Source of the DNA: GCA-003244245 sp963822695
GTDB lineage: Bacteria > Actinomycetota > Actinomycetes > Mycobacteriales > Pseudonocardiaceae
Reading direction: 5' to 3'
Assembly: GCA_963822695.1 (NCBI GenBank)
Contig: CAWGJH010000001.1
Span: 62,001-126,000 of the forward strand
Length of the DNA: 64,000 bases
The position numbers and the translations under genes are program-made. Under the pieces are notes generated by a model that worked only from the letters and a program-made list of their open reading frames with translations, made no database searches and was not told where the DNA came from. Positions 26,708 through 35,149 of the stretch are shown piece by piece. How positions within the stretch are numbered: the stretch's first letter is position 1; the number at the start of each line of letters is the position of its first letter.

Positions 26708-29700
26708 CTACGCGATAATAGCAAGAAGGATTGTCTCCGTTGGCGCCGTTTGGTGGTTGGAACGTCGTTCGAGGAGGGTTATTCCGGCTGCAATCTCACG
26801 GAACGTGTTGCCGACCAGGTGGGCGCTGCGGGAGTCTGCTTCGGCGGCAAGGCAGAGGGCCGCGATCCGTAGAGCTGTTGCGGTGTCCGAGGTAAGAGCA
26901 TGTTGCCGGGTGAATATGGGCAACGCTGCATCCTCGAAGTTGCTCGCGACTTGATCAGCCCACGAGTGCGACCTCACGGTATCTTCCGGTGATCTCATGA
27001 CTTCAAAAAGAGTCTCTCGCCCACTGTGTGCCCTGTCTGCTAGCGCGTCCAGACAAACAAGATATGTGGTCTCCGCAATTCCTGTCGCTTCGATAAAAGC
27101 CTGCGAAAAATTGGTACACCAGGTTGCGGTGGACGTCTTCCAGTCGGTGCGCGTAAGAGCCTGTGACAGCGCACTTCCCGCAACGCGGGCGAGGGCGCGG
27201 GCGCGGGCACGGGCAGGGGCTCGGGCGAGATCGTGGTCCCGATCGCGGTCGAAGTCGAGGGTGAGGTCGAGGGCGCGGGTGAGGTCGAGGTCGAGGTCGA
27301 GCGCGTGGTCGAGGTCGAGGGTGTGGTTGAGGTCGCGGGCGTGGTTGCGGGCGCGGGTGAGGGCGTGGTCGAGGGCGCGGGTGAGGTCGAGGTCGAGGGT
27401 GAGGTCGAGAGTGTGGTCGAGGGCGTGGTCGAGGGTGTGGTCGAGGTCGAGGGCGAGGTCGAGTGCGTGGTTGAGATCGAGCATGTGGTCGAGTGCGTGG
27501 TGGTGGTCAAGGGCGTGGTCGAGGGTGTGGTCGAGGGTGTGGTTGAGATCGTGGGCGAGAGCGCGGGCGTGGTCGAGGTCGGGGGGGAGGACACGGGCGA
27601 GGATCCGGACGGCGGTGATCGATCGGAGCAGCAGAAGTCGGGTGAGCGTTGAGGTGGAGTGTTCGATGTCGGCTTTGACATGGCTGACAAGCGTTGCTGC
27701 ATCGATTGCGTGTGGATGGTCCACACCGACTGGTGTCCACAGCCAGGGTTGGTCGTTCCCGTTTTCTGGTTCCAGCCAGACGCTCTGGACCTGTGTTCCG
27801 GAAGTCGGGGAGGTGAGTGTGCGTTGAACCGCGGAATCGTTGATCTCCGCGAGGTTGGGTAGGCGGTAGGTGATGCCGGTGCCGATGACAGCATTGACCC
27901 AGCGTGCGAACGCGACGGCGTCGCTTCCGCGCACACCGACGATCGGCTCATTCTTGCCTAGTTCCATCTGTGCGAGGCCTTCGGGTGCGGGCCCGTGAGT
28001 ATCCTGCTGATACAACTGATAGAGGCCAGTGGTAATGGGCCGGGTACAGACGCGACCACCGTTGCCGGTTCGGATTGGATGACGCAGATGGCGGGTGACC
28101 AGGACGCCGGTCATGAGACGACGATGTTCCAGATTAGTGTGGGGTTCAAACGCTGAGGCGAGAAGTTCATCGAGACGCCTACGCAGTTCCGGTTCGAGTT
28201 CGCTGTTCTGCTCGGCGCAGTCGAAGGCGAGCGAAAGTGCGGTGACGTTGGTGGAGTCCAGGCAGGCCTGCACGATGGGATCGGCGTCTGACCGAGCGGT
28301 ATACAGAAGGGTTGTTTCTCGCCACCAGGGATCATCCACAGCGCCCGCGAGTACGCTGTGGAGTCCTTTGTCACGGATGTGGGCGGCGGCAAGGTACTCC
28401 TGGAAGGTGTGGTGGGCGAATGAATACAAGCCGCTTTCACGTTCGATGAGAAGCCCGTTAGATCTGATGTTGGTGAGGAATTCGTCGGCGGTGAGGTTTT
28501 GGGGCATACGGCGCAGGGCGGGTCTAATGTTGTCAATGACCTCGGTGCGGGGCAGGTCCCGTACTCGTTGCTGCATCATTGCGAATGCGAGCCCTCGCAA
28601 CAGGCCCTCTTTTTTATCGCCATTCAGTTCGATCGGGAGTCTCTTGGCTTCCTGTCGTCGCCAGAGCATGACTTGGCAGATTTCGCCGTACAGGTCGGCC
28701 CGGCTGCCGGGCAATGCGCCTCGGTAACGGTGGACGGTGGCGATCATCGTGAGCAGCAGCGGGTTGACCGTCAGGTCGTACAAACCGGGAGCGTCGTTCA
28801 GTCGCTTGAGCAGATCATCAGCTTCCGACTCGGCCCGTAACCGAACGTCCTCTCCTGTCTTGCCGGTGCTGTGCTGCTCGACTGCGAGATACCAGCCCCG
28901 TACGAAGCGAGTTACCTGGTCGTCGCTGAAGCTACAGACTTGGAGTACAGTCGCACTGTCGATGTTGGTGATGCGATATCCCTGCGGCCGTGAGGTGATC
29001 ACGTAGTCGTTCTTCGGGTACTGCCGGATCTGATGCTCGACCCAGTCAGCGACGCTCCTGCGGTCCTCCTGCCGGGCCACCTCGTCTAAGCCGTCGAGCA
29101 GCACCACGCAGTCGCCGTCACGTAACCGCTGCTCGAACCAGTCTGGCGGTTCGTCGTCTCGGTACCTCCCGAGCTTGCTACGCAGCAGCTCGTGCAGTGC
29201 AACGTCCGGAGTCGAGACGATCATGACGACATGGTCACGTAAGTAAAGTAGGATCGGTACCGTGCGTCGTCGACCTCGACGAGCCCGACAGACCTGTAGA
29301 GCGGTGTGCTGCAGCAACGTGGTCTTTCCGCTGCCGGGAACACCAACGATCGCTAAGACTGCTGCCTCCGGACGGTCGAGAAAATCCCCGATCGAATGGC
29401 GATCGGTCACCTCCATGGGCAGGTCGGCCAGCAAGCCCTCTCGTACTTGATTCGGAGCCCGAAGCGCCAGACTCACATCGACGAAGACTCTATCCAGCTC
29501 GGGTGTGTGATCGCCGACAGTCGCAAGGCCCTTGAGATCAGTGAAGCGCACGCTGCCCAGCACGTATTCCCGATAGCGTCTGTCGAAGCGGGAAAAGCGC
29601 CGCCTCAACGCCCGATCAACGTGGTCGACGATCCGCTCCCGCCAGCGGTTCCGCAATTCCCCGACGATCTCCCCCGCGAAGACCACCACCGCAAGCAGGG

Positions 29701-29845
29701 CCTCATATGCGCCGAGGAGAGCCATTGCGGTGACTGGATGATAACCCACGAAGTTCTGCCACACGCCTACCGCAACGGCTGGCGGGGTGCCTGCCGCAAT
29801 CACCCATCCGACGATGCGTGCAGCCAACCTGCCCCTGCCCGTCAT
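26708..29845 (-). CDS. Membrane-anchored NACHT NTPase with long degenerate repeat
   Basis: 1045 residues. Two membrane segments (about 10-30 and 37-60) precede a NACHT module: Walker A GVPGSGKTT (168-176), Walker B CVVLLDGLDEVA (246-257), then the helical region with YSFAHHTFQEYLAA typical of NACHT/STAND proteins. Residues about 620-710 (PIVGVRGSDAVAFARWVNAV, ITYRLPNLAEIN) resemble the FGE-sulfatase/lectin-like fold used as a sensor in bacterial NLRs. Residues about 745-890 are a degenerate repeat built from D-H-A/T-L units, followed by an Ala/Arg run and a helical end. NACHT proteins of this kind act in bacterial antiphage defence or signalling; the role here is inferred. Isolated gene. Confidence 0.88.
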   Translation of the reverse strand: MTGRGRLAARIVGWVIAAGTPPAVAVGVWQNFVGYHPVTAMALLGAYEALLAVVVFAGEIVGELRNRWRERIVDHVDRALRRRFSRFDRRYREYVLGSVRFTDLKGLATVGDHTPELDRVFVDVSLALRAPNQVREGLLADLPMEVTDRHSIGDFLDRPEAAVLAIVGVPGSGKTTLLQHTALQVCRARRGRRRTVPILLYLRDHVVMIVSTPDVALHELLRSKLGRYRDDEPPDWFEQRLRDGDCVVLLDGLDEVARQEDRRSVADWVEHQIRQYPKNDYVITSRPQGYRITNIDSATVLQVCSFSDDQVTRFVRGWYLAVEQHSTGKTGEDVRLRAESEADDLLKRLNDAPGLYDLTVNPLLLTMIATVHRYRGALPGSRADLYGEICQVMLWRRQEAKRLPIELNGDKKEGLLRGLAFAMMQQRVRDLPRTEVIDNIRPALRRMPQNLTADEFLTNIRSNGLLIERESGLYSFAHHTFQEYLAAAHIRDKGLHSVLAGAVDDPWWRETTLLYTARSDADPIVQACLDSTNVTALSLAFDCAEQNSELEPELRRRLDELLASAFEPHTNLEHRRLMTGVLVTRHLRHPIRTGNGGRVCTRPITTGLYQLYQQDTHGPAPEGLAQMELGKNEPIVGVRGSDAVAFARWVNAVIGTGITYRLPNLAEINDSAVQRTLTSPTSGTQVQSVWLEPENGNDQPWLWTPVGVDHPHAIDAATLVSHVKADIEHSTSTLTRLLLLRSITAVRILARVLPPDLDHARALAHDLNHTLDHTLDHALDHHHALDHMLDLNHALDLALDLDHTLDHALDHTLDLTLDLDLTRALDHALTRARNHARDLNHTLDLDHALDLDLDLTRALDLTLDFDRDRDHDLARAPARARARALARVAGSALSQALTRTDWKTSTATWCTNFSQAFIEATGIAETTYLVCLDALADRAHSGRETLFEVMRSPEDTVRSHSWADQVASNFEDAALPIFTRQHALTSDTATALRIAALCLAAEADSRSAHLVGNTFREIAAGITLLERRSNHQTAPTETILLAIIA
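27180..27600 (-). repeat. Degenerate 6/9/12-bp tandem repeat inside the NACHT gene
   Basis: Plus-strand reading GTCGAGGGTGTG, GTCGAGGTCGAG, GTGGTTGAG and close variants, repeated for over 400 bp in multiples of three. On the coding strand it gives CTCGACCAC-type codons (L-D-H, with A/T between). Because the units keep the frame, slippage changes length without breaking the protein. The same DNA is also open on the opposite strand (Val/Glu/Gly-rich frames), which are artefacts. Confidence 0.85.
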
Positions 29846-30177
29846 CGATCATGATCCTACTGCTCGATAGTCAGAGATGATAACACAGTTACAACTATAC
29901 CGAGTGGCATCGAAACCCTAGGGCTGTGGGTGTGATGCGCTCCCCACAAGGGCGTGCCGCCGTGGGAAGGATCGGCACCTGTCCACAGCGCGTACGGGAC
30001 GGCGGGTGGCCGTTACAGCTACGGCCTAGCATGCGACCCGGCTGGGCGGCATGTGGGTCAGCTTCATCCCGGTGATCCACACTCGTTGATCGGTATCATC
30101 GGGTAGCCTTGTCGGTGACTCCTTCCGGGAGGGGGCTGCCTCGTGCCTTGGACTCGGAGCCCTGGACTAGGAGCCCG

Positions 30178-31113
30178 GTGACCGCGACCCGAGGGTTCGT
30201 TGCGCATGAGCCACTGGTGGCGGCGTTCCTCGGACTGGTTGCCGCGATCGTTCTCCTAGCCCCGGCGTGCAGGGCGGGTGGACCTGCCGTTGGGAGTGGT
30301 GGACCTGCCGTTGCGGGTACGGGGCCTGGCGAACAAGCCGTTGCTGTCGTTCCTCTCGACTCGATCGTGCCGCTCACAGGGGGGAGGGATATTCCAGACG
30401 CTGCGAGCTTCCCTGCGCCCGCCCGGGTGCTCTTGCAGGAAGCCGACCGTGGACTGCGGGCAGGGGACTTCAACACCGTCGTGCAGGAGGCCCAGCGTGC
30501 TCGTCAGGAGGCAGGCAAGGCGGACACGAAGACACGATGCATCGCCGACGCGGTCGAGGGCATCGCGAACGTTAACCGCAGGGACCCTAAGGCGGGACTC
30601 CAGGAACTCCAACGGGGCGAGTGCGCCATCACTTCCGTGCCGGACGAGGTGCGACCTGAGATGGCCACGTTGTACCACCGCGCCACCGGCTACGCATACG
30701 CACAGAGCGGTAACGAGGCTGCGGCCGAGCGTGAGTTCGACATCGCGGCCAAGCTCTCTCCGGACAAGAAAGGCTTGATCGTCAATGAGTTTTGCAGGGT
30801 AACAAAGCAGCGAGGCACTACAGCACGGTGTGCCACGACGCCGACCACGTCCACGACGGTTACGCCGAGGACGACCACAACGAGGACGCCCACCACGCCC
30901 AGGATGACCACCCCCACGACGACCACGCCGAGGGTGACTCCGCCCACGATGAGCAAACCGGCGCCGAGTAAGCCGACGGCCGGTAAGCCGACGGCCGGTA
31001 AGCCAACGGCCGGTAAGCCAACGGCCGGTAAGCCAACGGCCGGTAAGCCAACGACGAGTAAGCCGACGACGGACAAGCCGAGGCACAGTGCGGCGACCAC
31101 TCCGGCTGGATGA
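30178..31113 (+). CDS. Exported protein with TPR-like domain and Thr/Pro/Lys repeat tail
   Basis: 311 residues from the GTG at 30178, chosen because TAGGAGCCCG precedes it. An N-terminal hydrophobic stretch LVAAFLGLVAAIVLLAPAC is a signal anchor or lipoprotein signal (LAPAC). A helical middle (about 85-215: ARVLLQEADRGLRAGDFNTV, later GYAYAQSGNEAAAEREFDIA) looks tetratricopeptide-like. The tail is Thr/Pro-rich and contains five copies of KPTAG, encoded by a 15-bp tandem repeat. Such tails span or bind the cell wall. The next gene encodes a membrane protein 16 bp downstream, a likely operon. Function unknown. Confidence 0.8.
   Translation: MTATRGFVAHEPLVAAFLGLVAAIVLLAPACRAGGPAVGSGGPAVAGTGPGEQAVAVVPLDSIVPLTGGRDIPDAASFPAPARVLLQEADRGLRAGDFNTVVQEAQRARQEAGKADTKTRCIADAVEGIANVNRRDPKAGLQELQRGECAITSVPDEVRPEMATLYHRATGYAYAQSGNEAAAEREFDIAAKLSPDKKGLIVNEFCRVTKQRGTTARCATTPTTSTTVTPRTTTTRTPTTPRMTTPTTTTPRVTPPTMSKPAPSKPTAGKPTAGKPTAGKPTAGKPTAGKPTTSKPTTDKPRHSAATTPAG
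30969..31056 (+). repeat. 15-bp tandem repeats encoding KPTAG
   Basis: GCCGGTAAGCCAACG (or GCCGACG) repeated five times in frame within the envelope-protein gene, flanked by related SKPT units. Length change by slippage would alter the linker in five-residue steps. Confidence 0.85.
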
Positions 31114-31129
31114 TCGGAACTGATTCGCG

Positions 31130-32014
31130 ATGGCGGACGAGGCGGAGACGCAGGGCCAAAGCAGCGGGACGACAGCGGGCCTTTCGCGGCTGGCTCAAAT
31201 CGCCGGTAAGGTCGTCGCTCCGGCTACCATCACGGCGCTGATGGTGTACTTCGGTTGGGCGCGCACCCGCACCGCCTATGCGATCTTCGGCATCGACGAG
31301 AGTGTCCTTCGGTTTTCGGTCCAGGACTACCTGTTCCGCAGCATCAGTCAGACGTTCGAGCCCGCAATACTGCTCTTGCTGCTGATCCTCGTTGCGGTCC
31401 CCGCCCACATTGGGCTGGTCAAGGTGATGAGGGCACGGGGGTGGCGGAAGCGGACAGTCTTCCCCCTGGCTGTGACTGGGGTGGCATTGACCGTCGTCGG
31501 TCTGATCGATTTCTTGGGCGTGGTCACCTACCCGGTCGCATGGCCGCTCACCTCTCTGTCGCTCGGGCTGGGCGTCTTGCTCATCGGCTACGCCACCTCG
31601 CTGTGGCGTGCGGCGAGCGGAACAGAACTCCGGCCCCTTGGTGACAGCGACGCGATCGACATCGTCACCCGGGTCGCGTTTACGGCTTTCTTGATCATTA
31701 CGCTGTTCTGGTCAGCGGCTACATTCGCGTTGATCCGTGGCGTCGAGGATGCCCAGCAAATCGCGCAAGGGACCGCGTCCCTCCCAGGCGTTGTCGTCTT
31801 TGCACCGCGCCCACTGCACCTCAGTGGCGGGGAAATCCGGGAGATCGTACTGATCGGCGATCAGCAGAGTCGCTATTACCGCTATGACGGACTGCGTCTG
31901 CTGGTGCGGATCAGCGACGGGTACATTCTGCTCCCGGCCAACTGGCGGCCCGGAATGCGCACGATTGTCCTGCGGGACAGCCCGGACCTACGCCTGGAGT
32001 TCTACGTGGGATAG
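31130..32014 (+). CDS. Four-helix membrane protein of unknown function
   Basis: 294 residues. Hydrophobic segments at about 28-48, 80-100, 112-135 and 180-205, plus a weak one near 137-160. The C-terminal third (about 205-294) is a soluble domain: LPGVVVFAPRPLHLSGGEIR, then a YRYDGLRLLVRISDGYILL beta-rich stretch ending in RPGMRTIVLRD. No known motif. The short spacing to the TPR-like exported protein suggests the two work together at the membrane. Confidence 0.75.
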   Translation: MADEAETQGQSSGTTAGLSRLAQIAGKVVAPATITALMVYFGWARTRTAYAIFGIDESVLRFSVQDYLFRSISQTFEPAILLLLLILVAVPAHIGLVKVMRARGWRKRTVFPLAVTGVALTVVGLIDFLGVVTYPVAWPLTSLSLGLGVLLIGYATSLWRAASGTELRPLGDSDAIDIVTRVAFTAFLIITLFWSAATFALIRGVEDAQQIAQGTASLPGVVVFAPRPLHLSGGEIREIVLIGDQQSRYYRYDGLRLLVRISDGYILLPANWRPGMRTIVLRDSPDLRLEFYVG

Positions 32015-32018
32015 CTGC

Positions 32019-33053
32019 CTAGCGTGGGGCGTCTGGGAGGGGGGTGCGCAGTGTGGGTCGATCCTCGGCCCATCGGCGCAGCAGCAGGTCGGAAAGTCGA
32101 TTGGTCAGCCGAGTGCTGGCTTGGATGCCGAACACCACGTCACCGGCGAGTTCAGGTTCGGCCGCGAGCAGTGGCGCGATCACGCCATGCCTGACGAGCT
32201 GCTCATGCACCGCGTCGGCCTCGATGTGCTCGGCGAAAAACTCGATGGCGACGGACCCGCAGCCCAACCGGCGCATGGCCCGGACCAGTCGATCTGAGCT
32301 GGGAGAGGAGGTCAGCTCCGCGGCGACCAACTGGCCGATCAGCGCCCCGCGCAGCCGGCGGTGCAACCCGCACAGCGACATGAAGTTGACCTCGGCCAGG
32401 GTGGCGGCTGGTGCGGCACCGAGGTAGGTGCCGTACTCGGCGCACAGCCCGAGCTCGGTCATCATGTCGGCGAACAGCCGGGCATGCATGCGGTCTGGGT
32501 TGCCCGAGCCGTACTCGTCGTGCTCGACGGTGACCAGTGCCACCTTGGCCGGCCCGGTCAGCCGGGGGATGACCCACGCATGCGGGTCGGCCTCCTTGAG
32601 GTGGTAGAGCGAGCGCTGCGCGACGTACTCGCGCAGTTGCCAGAGCTGCCCAGCATGGCGCAGGTGGTGCGAGACGCCCCAGGCGTCCACCGGCTCCACC
32701 AGCAGTGTGTTGACCTCGGCGGCGACGTCGGTCCCGCCCGGGACGTCCGCCCGCAGCGCGGTGATGAAGGCTCGTTCCAGGTGCCGGCGCAGTCCGAGCA
32801 GTCCCGGATCCCACTCCAGATCATCGGAGACTCCGGTGAAACCCCGGTAGTGCAGCTCATAGCAGCAGTACAGCGCCAGCTGCAGGTCCTCGCCGTACGG
32901 GTCGGCCCGCTGGACGGCCGCTGCCCCGACCTGAGCCGTGGAGGAAGCCGAGGTGGTATCGCGCAGCGCGTCGAGCACGGCGGCGGAGAGCGGGCCGCGC
33001 GGCGCTGGAAGGGCTGGCGCCACAGCGGCCCCTGGTGCGGTGGTGTTCAGCAT
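32019..33053 (-). CDS. Iron-containing redox enzyme (haem-oxygenase-like di-metal oxidase fold)
   Basis: 344 residues, helical. Motif clusters in order: CCYELHYRGF (E66, H68), REYVAQRSLYHLKEADPHAW, VEHDEYGSG with MHARLFADMM (E177, H190) and EFFAEHIEADAVHE (H276, D280, H283). This matches the iron-containing redox enzyme family related to HDO enzymes such as UndA, BesC and the SznF central domain, which use a labile diiron site to oxidise fatty or amino-acid substrates. Its ATG overlaps the stop of the CDGSH gene (ATGCTGA), so it is translationally coupled to it. Substrate unknown. Confidence 0.85.
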   Translation of the reverse strand: MLNTTAPGAAVAPALPAPRGPLSAAVLDALRDTTSASSTAQVGAAAVQRADPYGEDLQLALYCCYELHYRGFTGVSDDLEWDPGLLGLRRHLERAFITALRADVPGGTDVAAEVNTLLVEPVDAWGVSHHLRHAGQLWQLREYVAQRSLYHLKEADPHAWVIPRLTGPAKVALVTVEHDEYGSGNPDRMHARLFADMMTELGLCAEYGTYLGAAPAATLAEVNFMSLCGLHRRLRGALIGQLVAAELTSSPSSDRLVRAMRRLGCGSVAIEFFAEHIEADAVHEQLVRHGVIAPLLAAEPELAGDVVFGIQASTRLTNRLSDLLLRRWAEDRPTLRTPLPDAPR

Positions 33054-33295
33054 TGTTGCCCCTGAGAACCGGCATCATGATCGCTGCCGCGGAGGGAGCT
33101 GCCGCGTACCCGTCGCCGGTGGCTGGTGTCACAGAACGGATATCGGCCGCTGCGCCGGCACGTGCACAGCGCGGTGACTGCCCGGTCAGAGGTCACCTTC
33201 CGGCCGTCGGCCAGGACGACCTCGACGGGACCGGGTACCAGTACGGGTCCCTCATCGGTCAGGATGACCTGGCGCCGGACGGGCTCAGGGGGCAC
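33047..33295 (-). CDS. CDGSH-type iron-sulfur protein
   Basis: 82 residues. The C-terminal CTCRRSGRYPFCDTSHRR matches the CDGSH cluster-binding motif (C-x-C-x2-S/T-x3-P-x-C-D-x-S/T-H), whose three Cys and one His hold a 2Fe-2S cluster. The N-terminal half is a beta-strand region (EPVRRQVILTDEGPVLVPGP). The GTG at 33295 overlaps the end of the methyltransferase gene, and its own stop overlaps the start of the HDO gene, so the three genes are tightly coupled. It may donate electrons or iron to the oxidase; this is inference. Confidence 0.85.
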   Translation of the reverse strand: MPPEPVRRQVILTDEGPVLVPGPVEVVLADGRKVTSDRAVTALCTCRRSGRYPFCDTSHRRRVRGSSLRGSDHDAGSQGQQC

Positions 33296-33941
33296 GTCGT
33301 GCTCCGATGACCACGAGTTCCTCGTCGCGTTGCCCAGGACCGACGAGTCTGCGGGCTTCGAGCATGGCGGCGCGCAGGCGCATGACGGGGCCGAAGGGCA
33401 CGGTGCAGCGGGCGAGGACCTCAGCCTGCAGGCCCGAGTCGGCGAGGCGGCTGAGGGTGGCGTCGTCATCGCACACGGCGGAGTGGACGAGCAGCATCAT
33501 TCCCTCGGGCGTGAGCAGGGCAGGTCCTTCGGTGCAGATTCGATCCAGCACGGCGCGTCCGTCGAGGCCCCCATCCCAGCAGCGAGTGATCCGGTGCCGG
33601 GGCAGTACGTTGGTGGCGGTGGGGACGTAGGGCGGGTTGGCCATGATGAGATCGAAACGCTGGCCTACTACGGGTCCAAACAGGTCGCCGTGGTGCACGG
33701 TGCACGCAACGTGATGCACGCGGCTGTTGAGCCAGGTGGCGACCACCGAACGCAGCGACAGGTCCACCGCGGTGACGGAGGTGGCGCCGGCCCGGGCGGC
33801 GGCCAGCGCCAACGCGCCGGTACCGGTCCCGATGTCCAGGACACGGCGCCCAGCCGCGTAACCGCCTTCGCGCAGGACATTGATCAACAACGAAGTGTCG
33901 CTATCGGCTCGATACACCCCTGGAAGCCGTAGTAGCAGCAC
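33285..33941 (-). CDS. HemK/PrmC-like class I methyltransferase
   Basis: 218 residues. SAM-binding motif VLDIGTGTGALALAAA, acidic residue in VTAVDLSLRSV, and the NPPY motif in DLIMANPPYVP, which in HemK/PrmC and Mtq2 enzymes positions a glutamine or similar planar amide. Shorter than PrmC and lacking its N-terminal helical domain, like HemK2/Mtq2-type proteins. It is the second gene of a minus-strand group; the CDGSH start lies inside its 3' end. The protein or small-molecule substrate is unknown. Confidence 0.85.
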   Translation of the reverse strand: MLLLRLPGVYRADSDTSLLINVLREGGYAAGRRVLDIGTGTGALALAAARAGATSVTAVDLSLRSVVATWLNSRVHHVACTVHHGDLFGPVVGQRFDLIMANPPYVPTATNVLPRHRITRCWDGGLDGRAVLDRICTEGPALLTPEGMMLLVHSAVCDDDATLSRLADSGLQAEVLARCTVPFGPVMRLRAAMLEARRLVGPGQRDEELVVIGARRAP

Positions 33942-34003
33942 GAGCTTACTGTACCCAGGGCGCGACCGGATGAAACCTCGTGTTTACCTCCGGGGCGCAG
34001 CGA

Positions 34004-34990
34004 TCAGTCCGATCGGACGAACAGGAAGATGCCGTACTGCCACACCGCGTCGATCCACTGCGCGCTGAGATCGAAGCCGCGTGCGGAGACGTCGGCCACG
34101 AACTGGGGGCGGTGGAACTTGTAGGAGAAGCCGACGTTCAGCGAGTCACCGCGCCGCAGAACCAGTTCGAGGCCCAACTCGCGCAGCGCGACGGTCTGGT
34201 CCTCGATCGCGTAAAGGTGCGCCTCGACCGCAGTGGTCGCGGAGTTGTAGTGCGCCTGCGGGGAGAAGTGCGCTGGGACGAAGTCGGCGTCGAAGCGCCG
34301 GTTGAGGTGGGTCAGGTGGTTGAGCCGGAACCGCGCGAAGGCCGACCGGTCGGGCGGGTCATTGTAGCAGGCTTCGAACACCTCGGCTGGCTTCTGTAGG
34401 TCGGCCGACACCAGGAAGCCGTCGCCAGGCTGGAGCGTGTCCGCGATCGTGGAGAGCAACGCATCGCGCTCCTCGGGCGTGGTGTTGCCCAGGTTGCTCC
34501 CGAGGAATGCCACCACCACCGGTTCGGGTTCGTCGTCCCGCAGCCGGGCCAGTCCCGCCTCATACCGGCCCCACAGCCCCTGCACTCGCAGGCCGGGTAG
34601 TTCGGCGGTCAGCTCGCGTGCGCTCCTCGCCAGCATCTCGCGGCTGACGTCGATCGGAAGGTAGGTGGTCGCCCGGCGTGTGACACAGGCAGCCAACAGC
34701 AGGCGGGTCTTCTTCGCGCTCCCACTGCCCAACTCCGCGATCCGTCCGCACCCGATCAGGTCGGCGATCTCCTCGGCATGGCGCCGCAGTAGCTCGTGCT
34801 CGACGCGGGTGAGGTAGTAGCTAGGCAGTTCGGTGATCGACTCGAACAGGTGAGATCCGACCGCGTCGTAACCGAGGTAGGCCGGCACCCGCGGCGGGGT
34901 CTCCCGCAGACCGGCCACGAGATCAGATCGGGCGTCCCAGAAAGTCTCCTCACCGTCTACGGATACGATCTCGCCCTGGCTCTGCTCCAC
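34004..34990 (-). CDS. EgtD-family methyltransferase (histidine N-alpha-methyltransferase-like)
   Basis: 328 residues from the GTG at 34990, which has AGGGGAG eight bases upstream. Family features: YDAVGSHLFESITELPSYYLTRVEHELL near residue 40-70, SAM motif IAELGSGSAKKTRLLL, AFLGSNLGNTTPEERDALL and a C-terminal YKFHRPQF. True EgtD trimethylates histidine for ergothioneine. Here the region of the EgtD residues that hold the imidazole (the IEMWL and RTEIS segments) reads VEAHL and NVGFS, so the key Met and Glu appear replaced. No egtB or egtC is nearby. It may methylate another amino acid. Confidence 0.8.
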   Translation of the reverse strand: MEQSQGEIVSVDGEETFWDARSDLVAGLRETPPRVPAYLGYDAVGSHLFESITELPSYYLTRVEHELLRRHAEEIADLIGCGRIAELGSGSAKKTRLLLAACVTRRATTYLPIDVSREMLARSARELTAELPGLRVQGLWGRYEAGLARLRDDEPEPVVVAFLGSNLGNTTPEERDALLSTIADTLQPGDGFLVSADLQKPAEVFEACYNDPPDRSAFARFRLNHLTHLNRRFDADFVPAHFSPQAHYNSATTAVEAHLYAIEDQTVALRELGLELVLRRGDSLNVGFSYKFHRPQFVADVSARGFDLSAQWIDAVWQYGIFLFVRSD

Positions 34991-35149
34991 GATGCGATCT
35001 CCCCTCGCTCTGCCCCAGGCACTGGTCGGCGCCGGTGTAGAAGCAGGTCGCAAAGCTGATCGACCAGACACCTGACGGCGGGTATCGGTGGCTCCCTACC
35101 CGCCGTGGCCACGCCCCTAGCCACCCGAGAGGAAGAGGAGATCAGACTT

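Noticed and set aside
26997..27827. Plus-strand Val/Glu/Gly and Arg/Ser-rich ORFs
   Set aside because: They are the antisense of the NACHT repeat, open only because the repeat lacks stops in several frames.
30969..31056. Possible CRISPR or regulatory repeat
   Set aside because: The 15-bp units are in frame within a protein tail and have no spacers.
32361..33065. Long plus-strand ORF opposite the HDO gene
   Set aside because: The minus strand encodes a clear protein family; this is a shadow of GC-rich coding DNA.
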